Source: Struthidea cinerea
Taxonomy: Eukaryota; Chordata; Aves; Passeriformes; Corcoracidae
DNA: 64,000 bases
NCBI GenBank assembly: GCA_013397865.1
Contig: VZTI01000691.1
Coordinates: 490,706 to 554,705, forward strand
Reading direction: 5' to 3'
Part shown: positions 40,001 to 53,175 of the stretch, piece after piece
Layout: the number at the start of each line of letters is the position of its first letter
How positions within the stretch are numbered: position 1 is the first letter of the stretch
Notes under the pieces: model-generated
The model's database searches: none
Seen by the model: only the letters and a program-made list of their open reading frames with translations
Told to the model about the DNA's origin: nothing
Translations under genes and position numbers: made by a program

Positions 40001-43000
40001 AAAACTTTACACATTGAACCTGACACATCTAAGTATTACAAGTTGCTTTTGAATATCTTAGCCTGTAAAGACACAGTAAAATGCAAGCACCACTTATCAA
40101 AGTACTTTAAGACTTTTAATAAATTAATATTAATAAACAAAAACTACTGTCTGCATCAAAAATAAAAATAAAAATCTGTGTTACTGTTGTGCTGTTAAAC
40201 ACCTTGCATGCTTAACCGAAGTTCTGAGCACCAATGGCTTTATAAAACATTTATAGGAACCAAGACTCCACCATCAGGACAGAAGCAGACTGGGAGTGAG
40301 GGGAACTCCTGAAATGTATAAACTGCCAAAGGGCAGCTACAAGGCAATGGGCAAGGCACCAGTGTGATGCCTGAATTTTAAAGTTTTGTTTTCAAGTCTG
40401 TATCAGCATGTGATGGGTTACTTTTCATATCGAGTGTTTCACAAAGATCGTAAGCCACATAAAACCACTTTAATTTAATGTTTGTGAAAACATTTTAATT
40501 CTGAGAGCTAAAATTGTTGTGTTATAGATAATAAAAAGATACTTCAAAAAAAATCTATACAACATAGTGTGTTCTATTTTCTTAATACTGTTTCAACAAT
40601 TTCTGGCAAATGCTACTAAAGAAAACCTCTGTCAATTATATCAGCATGAAACCAAAATAACATCAACAAAGGCAATAAACTAACAGCTCTCTACAACATG
40701 AGAATGAGGCCCTGAGAATGAACAAAAAATTGGTCTTCAAAGCAAAAGGATTTTATTTGGGGGAAGGGTGGGGTGGCTCACGGCTGCAAACTCGTTACAG
40801 AAACAGAGAAATGATGGTAACAAAGGCCTTCCTGCAAGACTTACTGCAGAACTGCAACCCTGCAGTATTCTTTGATGGCCATCTGTCTGTGTATTGATAA
40901 CTCTGGAGATTCCCCTCCCATCACCTTTCTTAAATCCTATTTAGTTTCCCTTATGGTGACTGCAGTCAATACCCTCAGACCAGACTGGATGTAGCAACCC
41001 CAACGCTCCCGGAGTCTGGACTGAGCCAAACTCCCACAACCTGCTCAACTGGACCCTGGAACAGAGGCACTTCCTCAACAGGGTTAGCACAGCTTCCCAG
41101 GAATCTCCTGAAATTACTGAAGACATTTTCCACTGAGGCTTCTTACGGAGAGGCAACAGAAAAGCACAGGTTAAAACTTCTACAAACCAAACAAACTTAA
41201 CACATTTCTCCAAAAGGAAACTCAATCTAATTTAATTAGGTATTACATGCAGCATTCCCCCCATAGTAAAACACCTACAGAACTCCTTCTTTTTAAGTAA
41301 ATCTGCAACTGTAAACCATGTCAGATTTCAAGTGAATTGTGCACTTTCCATTACAGGCTGCAAGTCACTTTCCTGAAATACCATCCTGGTTTAACAGCAT
41401 GTTCATTTATCTACTTAATGGTTTGAAATGGACTAAAATAAGTATGCAAGTTGATCATGGCCTGAATTTGCTGTTTCATTTTGTTTTCAATTATAACACC
41501 ATCAGGAGATCTGGTGTTTATCTGCTGAAATGTGCCCTTCATCAATAAAACATTCTTCCATCAGTAAGACACCTGTAACAATTTAAGTCTCTTCAATATC
41601 CTAAATCCTGGTTAGGCCAAATATGTTAACACACAGTAACATTCCAAGCACAATCACTGGCACTGAAGTTAGGTACTTTTATTAAAATGACCTGCTGAAT
41701 GGCAAGGCCAGCAATGAATATAATTTATGACAAATGGAAACAATCTTCTCAAATGCAGTTTGCCCTGTTCTTCCACCAGACCTGTTTTGACAAAAGACAA
41801 GTGCAGAATTAAAGTAATCTCTCCTTTTTCTCCCCTTTCTGGTTTGGGGGTTTTTTTGGCCTTATTCTAAGTAGCATAAGCTTACTGTAAGTGGCAGCAT
41901 TGTATGCATGGCTGTACAGAGAGAATCTCATTAAAAAGGTTGTCTCATGTGGGCATTACTCTGAAAGCTCAACTTTTACAAGTTTATATTAATGACTGCA
42001 TTCCTTTACCAAGCACTAGTGGCTTTTTATTTCAGTTAAAAGCACAAGGAGCATTTTAGTAGTGTTCAGGATAATAAATTTACAGTGAAAGCTGGATAGT
42101 ACTAGTGGCTATGGTGGCTAACAAGTATAATTAAAATGTACTTTATACATTATACTGATTTAGGATACATGTCCACCACTGTGAAATTGTAATATATATT
42201 TATGCTATAAATACACAGCACTGATGCTATTATGTATGTCTAGAGTATGTATGTATCCATTTGGATACAGCATCATAACACCACAAATACTATGCATTGC
42301 TCTTACTCCTGTCATTTTTTAGTTTCTTATCATTTCCTTCTTTTCCCTAAAGCAAAAAAACCCTTGTTCATACAAAATGACCCCTGCACAACTTGTTCCA
42401 GTTGTGCCAGGTCCCTCAGAAAGGGTATAAGGAGATTCCTGCAGAGCTAATTCAGCAGGATGCTGGTGCAGTGATGCTCAGCTGGTTACAGCTCCTAAGG
42501 CTCAGGCAGGGCATCAGCCTCACAGCCAGCCAGGGCATGGTGCCAAACTCCCTGTCACCACAGCTAAATAATGCCCCTTTTATTTGGCTTCTCTGCATCC
42601 AAGACATTTGCAGTTCTGTTGGGTCTCTTCTGCTCCCTCATGCAGACCCCAGCTCTGTACTACTGGCAAGTTTAGCAAACAGGTAAGAGTACATAAACCA
42701 GCTTTTTGCCTTTCCACAGTGCAATATTCTATTGCAGAGTAACACACAGTAGCCAAATGAACCCTCCGTAGTTATTACCCACCTAATGCTGTAAAAATAT
42801 TGCTATGACATTTCATCTGTTCGACCATTTTAAAGGTTAATTCTGTTTCCTATTTGAGATTTTCCTCTAGGTGAGCCATTCCATGCACTTTCTATTTACT
42901 GATTCCAAACAACCCCCAAACTGTTTCATTGCTCACTCTCACTGTTAAGAACATATTGACTGGCTGCCTGCTCTGCTGTTTAATTCATTTATACTGGGAG

Positions 43001-44687
43001 TCAGGCATGAAGACAGAATTTTAAATGTGACATTTGCAGGCTGTTGGGTCATTTGAAGCTCTGACAACACCAGGGAGCTCCTGACATACAAACTGGTCCT
43101 GATTTCCAATCTTCCATGTTCTGAACACATCAGAAATTCTTCCCGAAGGTGCAGATTTCAGCCAAAAGTTTTAAAATCCCTTGTGTTTACAACTTGTAGG
43201 AAAGGCTTGTACACTTTGAGGTTTTAAAATAAAGCTTATGTTTCCATTAAGATAAAACCAGCACTGCCTGCAGCATGAGACTCAACACTTTAAAAACACT
43301 TATTGACAAAGGTATTTGGGAAGATCTACGATAATTAATACACATGAAATTGTTTACAAAATTCTATTAAGGGACTTAGTGGACTTTTATTTGTTCCTGT
43401 TGATCTTCCAGCATTTAAAAACAGCTCAGCCTGAAACCACCGCTTTATCTAATACTGCCTATCTGGCTTACTGCTACTCTGACCAGTACCAAGTCCCAGT
43501 TTTCAGTCTGGAAGTTTTCCTCATCTCAAAGCAGTGAATGGACTGCACCATTTTGTCTCCCATGATGAACTATCATTATCTTCCCCAAATTTCAGGTCAA
43601 TTTTTCAGAGCATACTTGATTACCTGAAAGATTCCATATGGCCAAGATACCATTAGGAAAACAGTAATGTGACCTGTTTGGTCCTGACTTAAGAAAACTA
43701 TAGTTACTTGTCTCTGAAGTGGGACTCATATCTACAAAGTTTAAAAATTATTTATTTTATTCTGTGAAAATTACAAATGACTGCAACAGAATAGGTCATT
43801 TTGCTCCCTTTAAGGCATCCCCAAGAAGAAGGATGCTACGTCTCCACAGCCACGTTTGACACAAGTTTTATGTTATTTGGCCATAGGCTTTTCCACACAA
43901 CAGGCAGAGGCCTCTCTGGCTGTCAGAAAAGAATGAGGAGACACCTGAATGCAGACTGGGTACCTGATCTACCAGCAGGATGGACTGAAAATCACACCTT
44001 GAACTCTGAGAGAAGAGCAAGAAGGGAATATAGAATCTTCTGCACAGAAAACATCTCTTCCTCCTCCTTGCCATGAACTGAGGGAGACATGTTACAATAA
44101 AAACTTCTATTCAATCCCAGCTCATATCCCTCATTTGTTTACTTAAATCAATAGCACAGTATTCCTTTTAAATAAAGACAAAGTTATAAGGCACAACCTA
44201 GGAAAAATAGAAACCTTTTTTTTTAATTGTGCAAAACAAAAAGCAAACAAAAAAACCCTGTTCAAAGCAGAAAGTATGATGACACTGCTATAGTTAGAAA
44301 TAAAAATGGTGCTAATTCAGAACTGTATTAGGAGGAGAGATTGTTTTCCCTGCTCAACTCGTCATGACAATTATTCCACAATAACGACTCCATACTTTGG
44401 CTGCTTTGTCAGGAAGGGGAGTATGATTTAGGTCAAGATGCAAATTGTGAGAAATTAATGGATTTTCTTTTCTTTTCTATCAGGAGACACACAACAATTT
44501 TAACAAGTAGCTCTGAAGTGTTAACCGTGTCATACAGCAAGCATCTTTTCATTGCCATGTTCAGAATAAGACTTTTATAATTTAATAGTTGTCATCTGAA
44601 CAAGAGTATCTTGTTTATACATACTTCCAGCATGAGGACATTAATTCTGTGTGACCTAGAAAAGCAGTTTAAGTATTACAGACGTTC

Positions 44688-44693
44688 TTTATT
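44688..44693 (-). terminator. PIGK: Candidate intronic polyadenylation signal just after the PIGK penultimate exon
   Basis: On the minus strand AATAAA begins 33 bases into the last intron. Reading past the donor in frame adds 18 codons (Val-Cys-Leu-Phe-Ile-Leu to Cys-Asn-Thr) and then TAA at 44669-44671. Use of this signal would give a PIGK without its membrane anchor. The sequence downstream of the hexamer is only weakly GU-rich, so use is speculative. Confidence 0.25.
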
Positions 44694-44725
44694 TTCAAAG
44701 GAATTTTTAAAATAAAAAGACATAC

Positions 44726-44801
44726 CTGGTGTATTATCTGAGCTACAGGAAGTTGTTCAGCATATTTTAGTGGCTCTGTTGCCAACTCCTCCTCTGGAAA
44801 C
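44726..44801 (-). CDS. PIGK: PIGK penultimate coding exon
   Basis: This 76 bp minus-strand exon has a CTTAATTTCTTCCCAG acceptor and a CAG/GTATGTC donor. Its first base completes a codon begun in the previous exon. It then encodes 25 residues, FPEEELATEPLKYAEQ followed by LPVAQIIHQ. The conserved part EPLKYAEQLPVAQIIHQ matches the juxtamembrane region of PIGK as I remember it. It joins exactly to the Lys-Pro-Lys start of the terminal exon. The acidic start (Glu-Glu-Glu) is a linker that varies between species. A second AG lies eight bases further in but would change the phase. The preceding exon, which should carry the GSVRKVEI region, was not found within the window. Confidence 0.93.
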
Positions 44802-47126
44802 CTGGGAAGAAATTAAGTTCACATTTGTCAAAGTGAGTACAATGTTTACCTAATTAAATTAATGAAATTAGTGTTTCAGGGATATTGTTTTGCTTAAGAT
44901 GAAGAAAAAGTGTCTTTTGTGACAGTAATGGAATGAATTTCTTATAAAGTTAAGTGAAAGAACAAATTTAGAGTAAACAGAAACATGCACTACATCGTGG
45001 ATTTTTTTCCTTGACATAAAACACAAATTTAGCAGCAGAAACATAAGAAAACCTTTAAATTTATTTTTAGGTGAACAAGGACTGGTGAAAGCTGGATTGA
45101 AATCCCCAAGGAAAAAAAGTCTTATGCATTTACAAAGCAGATTCAGCACTGTCAACAATACAAGCTTCTTCACTCAGTCCTGCCAACATAATTCAAATAT
45201 GACCATCTCAAAAGGCAGGAGGGATTATTCACCAATTCCCGTTTTTGCTGCAAGTGCACAGCAGTGTTTAAATGTGGTAGAAGTTCAACACCACAAATAT
45301 TCAGACATTTGCCAGCACAGCAGTGTGTACTTCTGGTTACCAAAATGCCAGTATGAAAAAAAAAGAGTAAATACTTCACAAAGAATATACATCATAGCCC
45401 TTTAAACTTTGAATAAACTGTGGTTGCAGCTGAAAACTTGGAATCCATAAGCAGTCTCTTAAAAGAATATTTAAATGACAGTAAATTAATAAGAAAGCAT
45501 GTTTTAAACCCTTCAACCATGCTGCTTTCATCTACTGGAACTGCACAGCATGTGCTACATTTTCAAAGTATCACTCAAGTTTTTCATCAGCCATTCCTCT
45601 ATCTTTCTGAAGAGTTCTGAATATAGGAATTTGAGCACTATGACAGGAAATGAAGGGGAAAGAAAAGATCCTGACAAAAACAAGGCCCTTCTCTAAAGCT
45701 GATGCAGAATTATTTTCAGGCAAAAACTGTGGCAAAGATGTTATTTTCCAGGCTCAAACCTTACACCCATTCTAGTAAAAAAGGATCCACACTTGCTGGG
45801 TTAATTTACCTGCAGACCAGCTCCAGGTAAGAGCCAGAAACTACATGCTTAGTGTCTGCACTGGGAGTCAACAGGCTATGGAAAAAGGAAGGACAATAAG
45901 TGCACATCTCTTCCCTTTTCCACTACCGACTTTCCGCTGTGGTTTGAAAGGCTTTAAGCTCAAATATGAGTCTGAATATCCAGAAATTTGTAATAAAGAG
46001 AGTATGAAAGTATGAAAGTCTTACTGCATAAGAAATTTAAAAGCAGAGAACAAAAGAAATACAGCAATATTTCAAAGATCATAGTGACAGCCTGCCTAGA
46101 ACCGTTAATGTGCTTAAGAAAAATTAAATAAGCAGGCTCTGAACTACTGAAGCTGGTCCATAGATAGAGCTCATTTACTGATATGGTTTTTAGAGTTTTT
46201 GGTTTATTATGACAATGATGAATTCATACTTTTAACATGAAATATACTGCTGTTATAGTCCAACACAACCATCAGAGTTTAGAGGGGGTTCAGCAACTCC
46301 ACCACAGTGTGCAGAAGGAATCTTTCCACTCAGTTCCTCCCTGCTTTCTACCACTGGTCCTGATTGGAAACATACCACAGTCAGTGTGAATTGGAGATTA
46401 CTTCTGTTTTGCTGGGAGCCTGTTAGCTGACACAACACCTTGATTTATGGATACCAGCTACTTAAATCCATTTTTTAGCCATAGGTCTAGATACGAAACA
46501 ACTGTAGACAACACAATATTCATCAATATCTCGAATGCTTATCTCTACAGTCTTTACAGGGACACTGCAAATCTGGGGGAAAAAGAAAAGAGTATCTCAA
46601 ATCCCAAAATTAAACACTTGAAGCTGAAAGTAAGAGCTAAATTACTATAAACTGAATGTTAGTAGAAATGGGAAAAAAAAGAGGCTTGTTCTGTCAAGGA
46701 CCTTGCACATTTGGCAATTTTTCTGTCTAGACACAATCAGCATTCCCTTGCATTGTCAAACACACTACTTGTCAACTGCAGGAAAAAAAGACCGTTCTTC
46801 AAATGACAAAGGATTAAAAAAGATAAATTATCATGATAATTTTAAGCCTTAGGAAGCTTAACTAAACAAAAGAGGAAGGGGAGAGTAGTATAAACATGCA
46901 TTTTAAAGTAATTAGATTTAAACTGAAATTATGCTGATAGGAGCCTTTCAACATCAAGAAAGACATTTTATTTTTTTCTAATTTACTTTCTGAAAAAAAA
47001 ATCAAGTCACTTGAACTACACTACATTTTACATACAAATAAATTATAAGATGAAGATTAGGTAGGTTGACATTCTAATGTATTTACATACACATCTACAT
47101 TTATATACCCACACTATAAAATGTTT

Positions 47127-47145
47127 ACACACACACACACACACA
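47127..47145. repeat. (AC)9 microsatellite
   Basis: Nine uninterrupted AC dinucleotides lie in the PIGK intron. It is a simple repeat, probably polymorphic. Confidence 0.95.
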
Positions 47146-49200
47146 GGTATTTCGGAAGAGAAGTTCAGAACTGTTTTATCAAAATTTTTGCTGTAATGCC
47201 ATGAACTTTTTGTATATGTACTTAGTGATGTACCAACTGCCAAGTCTACAAAAGAGTTTTGATTCTTCTCTCCTACAGACAAGCCTAAAATCCCCTGCAA
47301 GTGGGCACAAAGGATGTATTTTAACCAGTCATTTATGTAAGAACAGAGACAGCTCATGGCCAGTAAGATCAAACCCCATGATACAGCTCACAAATGGCTG
47401 AATTTTCTCCCCGAAAGGCTGCATCCCAAACTGGCTCCTCCAGGCACGTGTTAAGCCTTGAACCACTCACAAATATTGTCCAGCTGGGATGAGCCACAAG
47501 GGTAACAGGGGCCACACTGACAGTGACACAGCACGTGACTGTGAGACAGGACATCTGCCTAATTCCCAAGGACAGATGCAGCCTCATCCTGTCTTTAAGG
47601 AAGTTGTCTTGGTTGGCTTGATCAGTTTTGCTATGGATCAAGGAAAGCCACCAGCAGGGCTGTTTGTAACACGAAGAAAGAAACCTGCTGTAAAACTACT
47701 CCTTCATTCTAGCCCTAGGAATAGCAGCCCACCAGCACTCCTAGACTGGCAGAATGACCTGTAAAAGGCAGTCCTCTTCAAAAAAGCATAAGGGATAGAA
47801 AGGCCTGAAGAGAAACAGGTCAACACTGAAGAGAATTTCCTACTTTCTCCTCTTTGCAGGGTGGAAGAAGAGAACACATCAAGATAATCTCCATCACAAT
47901 TCTTCTGACCTTGTCTCTCACAGAGGGACACAAGCAAAGTGGTTACTCCTTCCAGAGACAATTTCCAGATGCCTGGGGAGGCATTCACTTTTGCTTAAAA
48001 CTAGTTATGTCAGGAAAAAAATCCAAATACAAAAACCATCTCAGCTGATGGAATTTGTGCTCAGATCACGTGTGGCAATTTGAGGCTGTAATTTCACAAA
48101 ATTAGTTGGCCTCACTGTGTTTAGTTCATTCATATTTGACACTTAAACCTTTATAAAATTAAGGGCTAATTTGTTGTAATACAGTTTTCTTTGTATGTTT
48201 CATTTCTTTCAAAACAATTCTATTACAGAAACAAAGGTAATTTTTAATGAATTAATTTTCCAGTAAGAAACAGTCCTTTCTGTCTCAATTGAGCATGACA
48301 GCAGAGTGCTGCCAACAGTGGCAAAGCAAGCTAATACCATGGCATATCAGCATATACAGCATCATGCCTGACAGCTGGTAATGCAAAGCATAAGGAGATC
48401 TTGATTTTCAGGGAGAAGACTAGAAAGAAATGTAAAATCAGAAGAGAAGTGGGAAGCAGTAAGAGATAGCAGAAGAGAAGGATCTCAAAAAATTCAATTT
48501 AAAAGTTATTTTCATACTGCCACTGTGACTGCTCTTAGATGAAGGAAAGTGAGCATGAAACAGAAACTGTGGAAAGTGAATCTAAATCCAGTAAAATGTG
48601 TCAAGATATTTGGTGAAATATCTTATTTGTTATTTATATTTGCATGCTCTCTCTTAAGGGAGAAATCCTGTGAAAGTCAACATGTGCTAAAGGAAAGTAA
48701 ATTCTGAGCATGAGAAGGTGGCACATTCTGCAACAAGTGCTAACCCAGCCCATGGTCTTCTACACAGAATAGCTGCAGTGGCTTTAGGGCAGAGATGAAT
48801 TTCACCTCGTGCAAGTTTTACAAAAATACGGGGCGGGGGGGGAAGAGTACAACGTGGTCACGAACTGGGTTGCTCATGGCAGAAATGCGCTGTTAAGACA
48901 TTCAAGAGACATAAAAGTCTAGGTAACAAAGCCTGTCTCTCTGGGTAAATATAAACATTCACTAATTTTAACAGGCAACAGGACTAAGGTTAATATTTCT
49001 TCCTCCTTATACGTTCCCTAGACTTGATGGCTCGGACAGGACACAGAATTTCATGCCTATGACCCATGCACAGGAAATACTGCATCTCTTTTGAAACTCT
49101 TGCTCCTTGATGGTAAGTCCTAATAAGGAACCACCTCTCTTGGAAACTATACAAACTGAAGTCAGAGTGTGAACAGTGTACAAAAGACTATCAGAGACAA

Positions 49201-49400
49201 AAATGCATGGGAAGAAGGGGTGTGGGGATCACAATCTTTCTTTTCTGTAGAAATGCATGGGAAGAAGGGGTGTGGGGATCACAATCTTTCTTTTCTGTAG
49301 AAATGCATGGGAAGAAGGGGTGTGGGGATCACAATCTTTCTTTTCTGTAGAAATGCATGGGAAGAAGGGGTGTGGGCATCACAATCTTTGTTTTCTGTAG
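49201..49400. repeat. 50 bp minisatellite, four head-to-tail copies
   Basis: Units start at 49201, 49251, 49301 and 49351. Each begins AAATGCATGGGAAGAAGGGG and ends TTCTTTTCTGTAG or nearly so. The first three copies are identical base for base. The fourth has two substitutions, GGGGATC to GGGCATC and CTTTC to CTTTG. The array starts and stops exactly on unit boundaries. This implies very recent expansion from one ancestral copy, probably the diverged fourth. The unit length is not a multiple of three, so no repeated peptide is encoded. Confidence 0.98.
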
Positions 49401-52400
49401 ACACAAATGATTTGTGCTGCTCAAGTTTTGCCTGGCTTGTTTGAGATGTGACTTCTGAATAATGTGAATGAAAGTACTGGAATGGGCTGTCCCACTTGTA
49501 GAAGTAGCTCTGAGCAGAAACAGTGCAACTGCTTGGACAGTCAGCATGAGACCAAGGGATGCAAATAACACAGCAGTGCCTAAATCTGATACCCAAGACT
49601 GAAAGGCTGAAATTATTCATCTAAACCTGTGTACAGCACTGATAGCTTTATTGACTGTAAATACATGAATACACTTGCATTTGGCAATAAAAAGAAAACA
49701 AAATACCAGAGGTTTATGCACCACATCAGAAAAAGTTATTAGTTTTCCTATTAAAGAGAGGCTGAAATGGGCTACGTCGGGTTTGAGTGAATAGTTTTTA
49801 AAATTGGCCATTGAGAAATTTATCTACCATATCCATAGTACAGAAGATTAAAAATTAAACCTTGGATTGAGGCCAGGTACTTGATCTATCTGTTAAATCC
49901 TAACTTCACACATATTTAAGAACTGGATATGTTTAAACAACAGAAGCACTAAGGTACATGGAAAACACCAGTGCTTGAAAAGGTGAGATCATGCTTAACT
50001 CTGCTCTTCTCCCAAAAGTGTGCTCATCAATGCTCTTCTTATCTTTGTAAGGGAATGCCAGATTTGCCTACACCCATGTTTACCACATGGATAGTCACAA
50101 AGAAGAGAAACAAATACTTGAGAGCACCATCATTCCGGGGAACTTCCTCACAACATCTCCTTCCTGGCACAGTTTCTTTAGTTAAAGGGTCAAAACTCAG
50201 CGTACGTTTTTTTGCTGCAACCTTTGCTCAGGTGAGTGTGGATGTCTCCCTCTAAAGACCTAATAATGCAAACAACTTCCTTCACTACCCTAGTCCTGAG
50301 CTCTGGGATGCTGGGCAGCTGGGACTGACCTTTGGGGACCTCTCAGGGCTGTCTCACAACGCTAACACTCATCTTTGACCTTCACTGCTGTGCAGCCTGA
50401 ATGTCTTTGGATGGCAAAACCATTTGTGCATATTCAAAGATGAGGAGAGGAGGGAGCTGTGGTGGAAATGTACAAACATTTCACAGGTACAGCCAAAACC
50501 AAGATTCTCATCCACAAATGCTGTGACTTCCACTCAATAATGCTAGCAGCACCTACTGCAGCAGATGGCAGACTATGAAAGACAGCTTCAAAGGAAGATT
50601 GCACAAAAATGAACAATAGAATATGGAGATAAAGGAAAAAAATAAATTGACAGCAAAAATATCTTTGATGCAATGAAAAACTAAATCAGTGTTAGACACA
50701 ATAAGTTTTATAATTTTTTGAAGAAGGAAGCTACTGACTTGCATTGTGAAGAAAAATTAACTACTTCAGCTTGCTGGCCTTTACAGAGAGATATTCCTGT
50801 GGGATAAAGGAGCAAAACATCTTACAGTTCAGAAATGCAAAACACTTTTTGTAATCTGTTCATTTCTTTTCAAATAAATGTGAAAGATTTTGACCCAAGC
50901 TAGTCATACAGACTTATTCCTGGAGTTTAAAAAAATACCTGAAGTCTGTGAATGAACAGCACTTTCTCTTGGACCTGATCATAAAACGGTCTGCTGGTGT
51001 TCCCAGAGTCTGCCAGACACACTGAGTTCATAAACTGGATAAAAATTGACTGCAACATATGTGTCCTCTGTCTTTCTGTGATCCACACGATTTCTTATCT
51101 GAAGAATTTCAGGTGATTAACCTTTGTCAAGCCACATATTCTTAGCCATCCTAAGATCCTAAAAAGAGGTAACACAAATCTATAGTGTGTTTTAACACAA
51201 GTGGACCAGTATTGTCTCTCTCCTCTTTTCTAGCCAATGACTTTTGTCAAAAAATGTCACTGAAGGGATTCTCTGTTCTGCCTGCTCCTATTTTTATTCT
51301 GAGGCAAGACATAGGGAAGGAATTAAAAAGAATATTAGCTTAAGTAAGCAGAACTGACTTTCCTGCTGCTGGAAACCACATGACCTATAGGGCTTCATTT
51401 TGTTATCTCAACTATTCCACATTTTAGGTAAATTAGAAAATATCTTTTGAATTAATTTAAAACTTCCACATGATGATGCTGCTGAAGCACAAAATGCTAA
51501 TCAAAAGTTGGAGATAAAAAGACCCACTAAGTCTCTCCTCTATCGCTGAAAATCACCACTTGAGTCCATGGCTAAAAGCAGGTGCTCATTGCTTAATGCT
51601 AATTCATTCTCACAACACACAGGTTTTGTGAGGGAAAAAAAGAAGAGAACAAGTGTCAAATTTCCCAAACTTGGGGCACGTTTATAAAGACAAGTCCAGC
51701 CAATATCAGAGGAGCTTCTACTGATGGTTCAAACCAGTCAAAAGAGAACACCGCCCACCTCACTGAGCAAATGTTTGATCCAGTTTGAAGTGCATATGTG
51801 CTGTCCTTAAGAACCGAGGCTGCAAATTTCCCCCTTGAATCCATTCCCTCTTAATGGCATGGGAAAATGTTTTCAAGCGTGGTTAAAAACCACTCTATGT
51901 CTGGAAACCCATGACTGAATTTCACAGGAATCTCAAAGAAGAAAGTTCTAATCCTCCCATGCCACCACATCACACATGCAGTTTAAATACCGCTACTAGT
52001 ACGTGCTGAAATTATACTTTCAGCAGGATAAAGCAAGCTTGTTCATTTTTCACAACTGAAAGTTTATCCTCGGTGCCTGATCTTTATGTAGACCAATTCA
52101 ACACCACCTGCCAGTGCACCTCAAGTCAGGGAAATCAGCAGGAAGATGTTTTTAAATCAAAGAATTAACCTGGGAATGTGCCAGGATAGCAGCTCCATTA
52201 TTTAGTGGCCACAATTAGTCTTTATAGCAAAGTTCATCTTGTGTTTAATACTACTGTTCTTTCCTGAACATATTCAAACTAAACAATATATCTGCATTGG
52301 TTCATACTGTTACACTTTTCAGCAAGCACGTTCTAAAAACCCCATAATACACATATTTTAAGTCCCAATATTTCTACACCTACAGTACATATTTCTGTTT

Positions 52401-52619
52401 TTTTCAGTTCATGAGTCACATAATGTACCATCCAGCTGTAATTTCTCATGAGACTGCTTAGTTCAGTACAAGAATCTGACAAAGTAGCAGTGTTCTCTGC
52501 CCAAAACCATCCTCAGACCTTTTACCTTACTCCATTTCAAGCTTCCTATTTTGCTTTTTTGACCCTTTACTCCAATTAATCAAGGGAGGTAACCACACAG
52601 AAATACAGAAATCTTGTTT

Positions 52620-53175
52620 CTAAGGTACTTTCGGAGACCATCCACTTCAGCCTCCCAACACCAGTTCAGGTCAGCCACAGCTTTGTCCAGCTGAATCTTC
52701 ACAACCTCCAAAACCTCTCTGTCCTAACTCACCCTTCTTTGCAAACATTTCTCCTCATGCACAACCTGAACCTCTTGCTATCACAAAAGTTTACCTCAAC
52801 CACCTCTGTGACTGCATTCCAAACAGCTGCAGCCTGCTATTACATTTCTGCCTTTTAAGGGCAAGCAAGCCCAAATCTCTCTACCACGTCTCACAGGATG
52901 TGTGCCCTAGGTCCTGACCATCTTGGCAACCCTTCTCAACGTTGTTATTGAAGGGGAAGGCCAAATGCCAGACACAGTGTTTCAGGTAGGGCTTCAGCAG
53001 CATCAAAGAGAAATGATAACAGTATTGCTCGATCTGCTAATCAGACTCCTCATGTAGCTCAGTAGGCAGCTTGTCTTATTGATGGTGATGGCACTGGTGC
53101 CCATCTCCACCTCCAGGGTCTTTTACAGCAGGGCTGCTGATCTGCCTGCCAATTCCCAGCCCCTGTGGATAGGAC
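52620..53175 (-). mobile_element. CR1-type LINE fragment, 5'-truncated, old
   Basis: Read on the plus strand, the stretch resembles the antisense of the CR1 3' region in the expected order. It starts with a GAGACCATCCA-like 3' UTR segment near 52635. This is followed by CTTTGTCCAGCTGAATCTTC near 52682, ACAACCTCC...ACCTCTCTGTCC, and a CTGAACCTCTTG-like segment near 52767. Next come CTTGGCAACCCTTCTC and the GGGTCTTTTACAGCAGGGCT segment near 53120, which belongs to the C-terminal part of ORF2. The element is therefore in minus orientation, about 550 bp long, with many indels and substitutions and no open reading frame. The match is from memory of CR1 consensus sequences; the subfamily and exact ends are unknown. 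Confidence 0.8.

Larger units (their letters stand above)
23123..44725 (-). other. PIGK: PIGK last intron (21.6 kb)
   Basis: On the minus strand it runs from CAG/GTATGTC (44725) to the TTTCCAG acceptor before 23122 and splits the frame between codons. It is AT-rich throughout. The exceptions are a CpG-rich patch with a 16 bp tandem repeat near 25940-26075 and moderately GC-rich patches near 30150-30330 and 42380-42680. It contains a TAA microsatellite. No additional PIGK exon was recognised, and none is needed because the flanking exons join in frame at the expected residue. Open frames of up to 182 codons occur (37444-37992, plus) without recognisable domains. Confidence 0.9.

Noticed and set aside
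49201..49400. Regularly spaced repeats resembling a CRISPR array
   Set aside because: The 50 bp units are directly abutting with no unique spacers, and the context is a vertebrate intron. It is a minisatellite.
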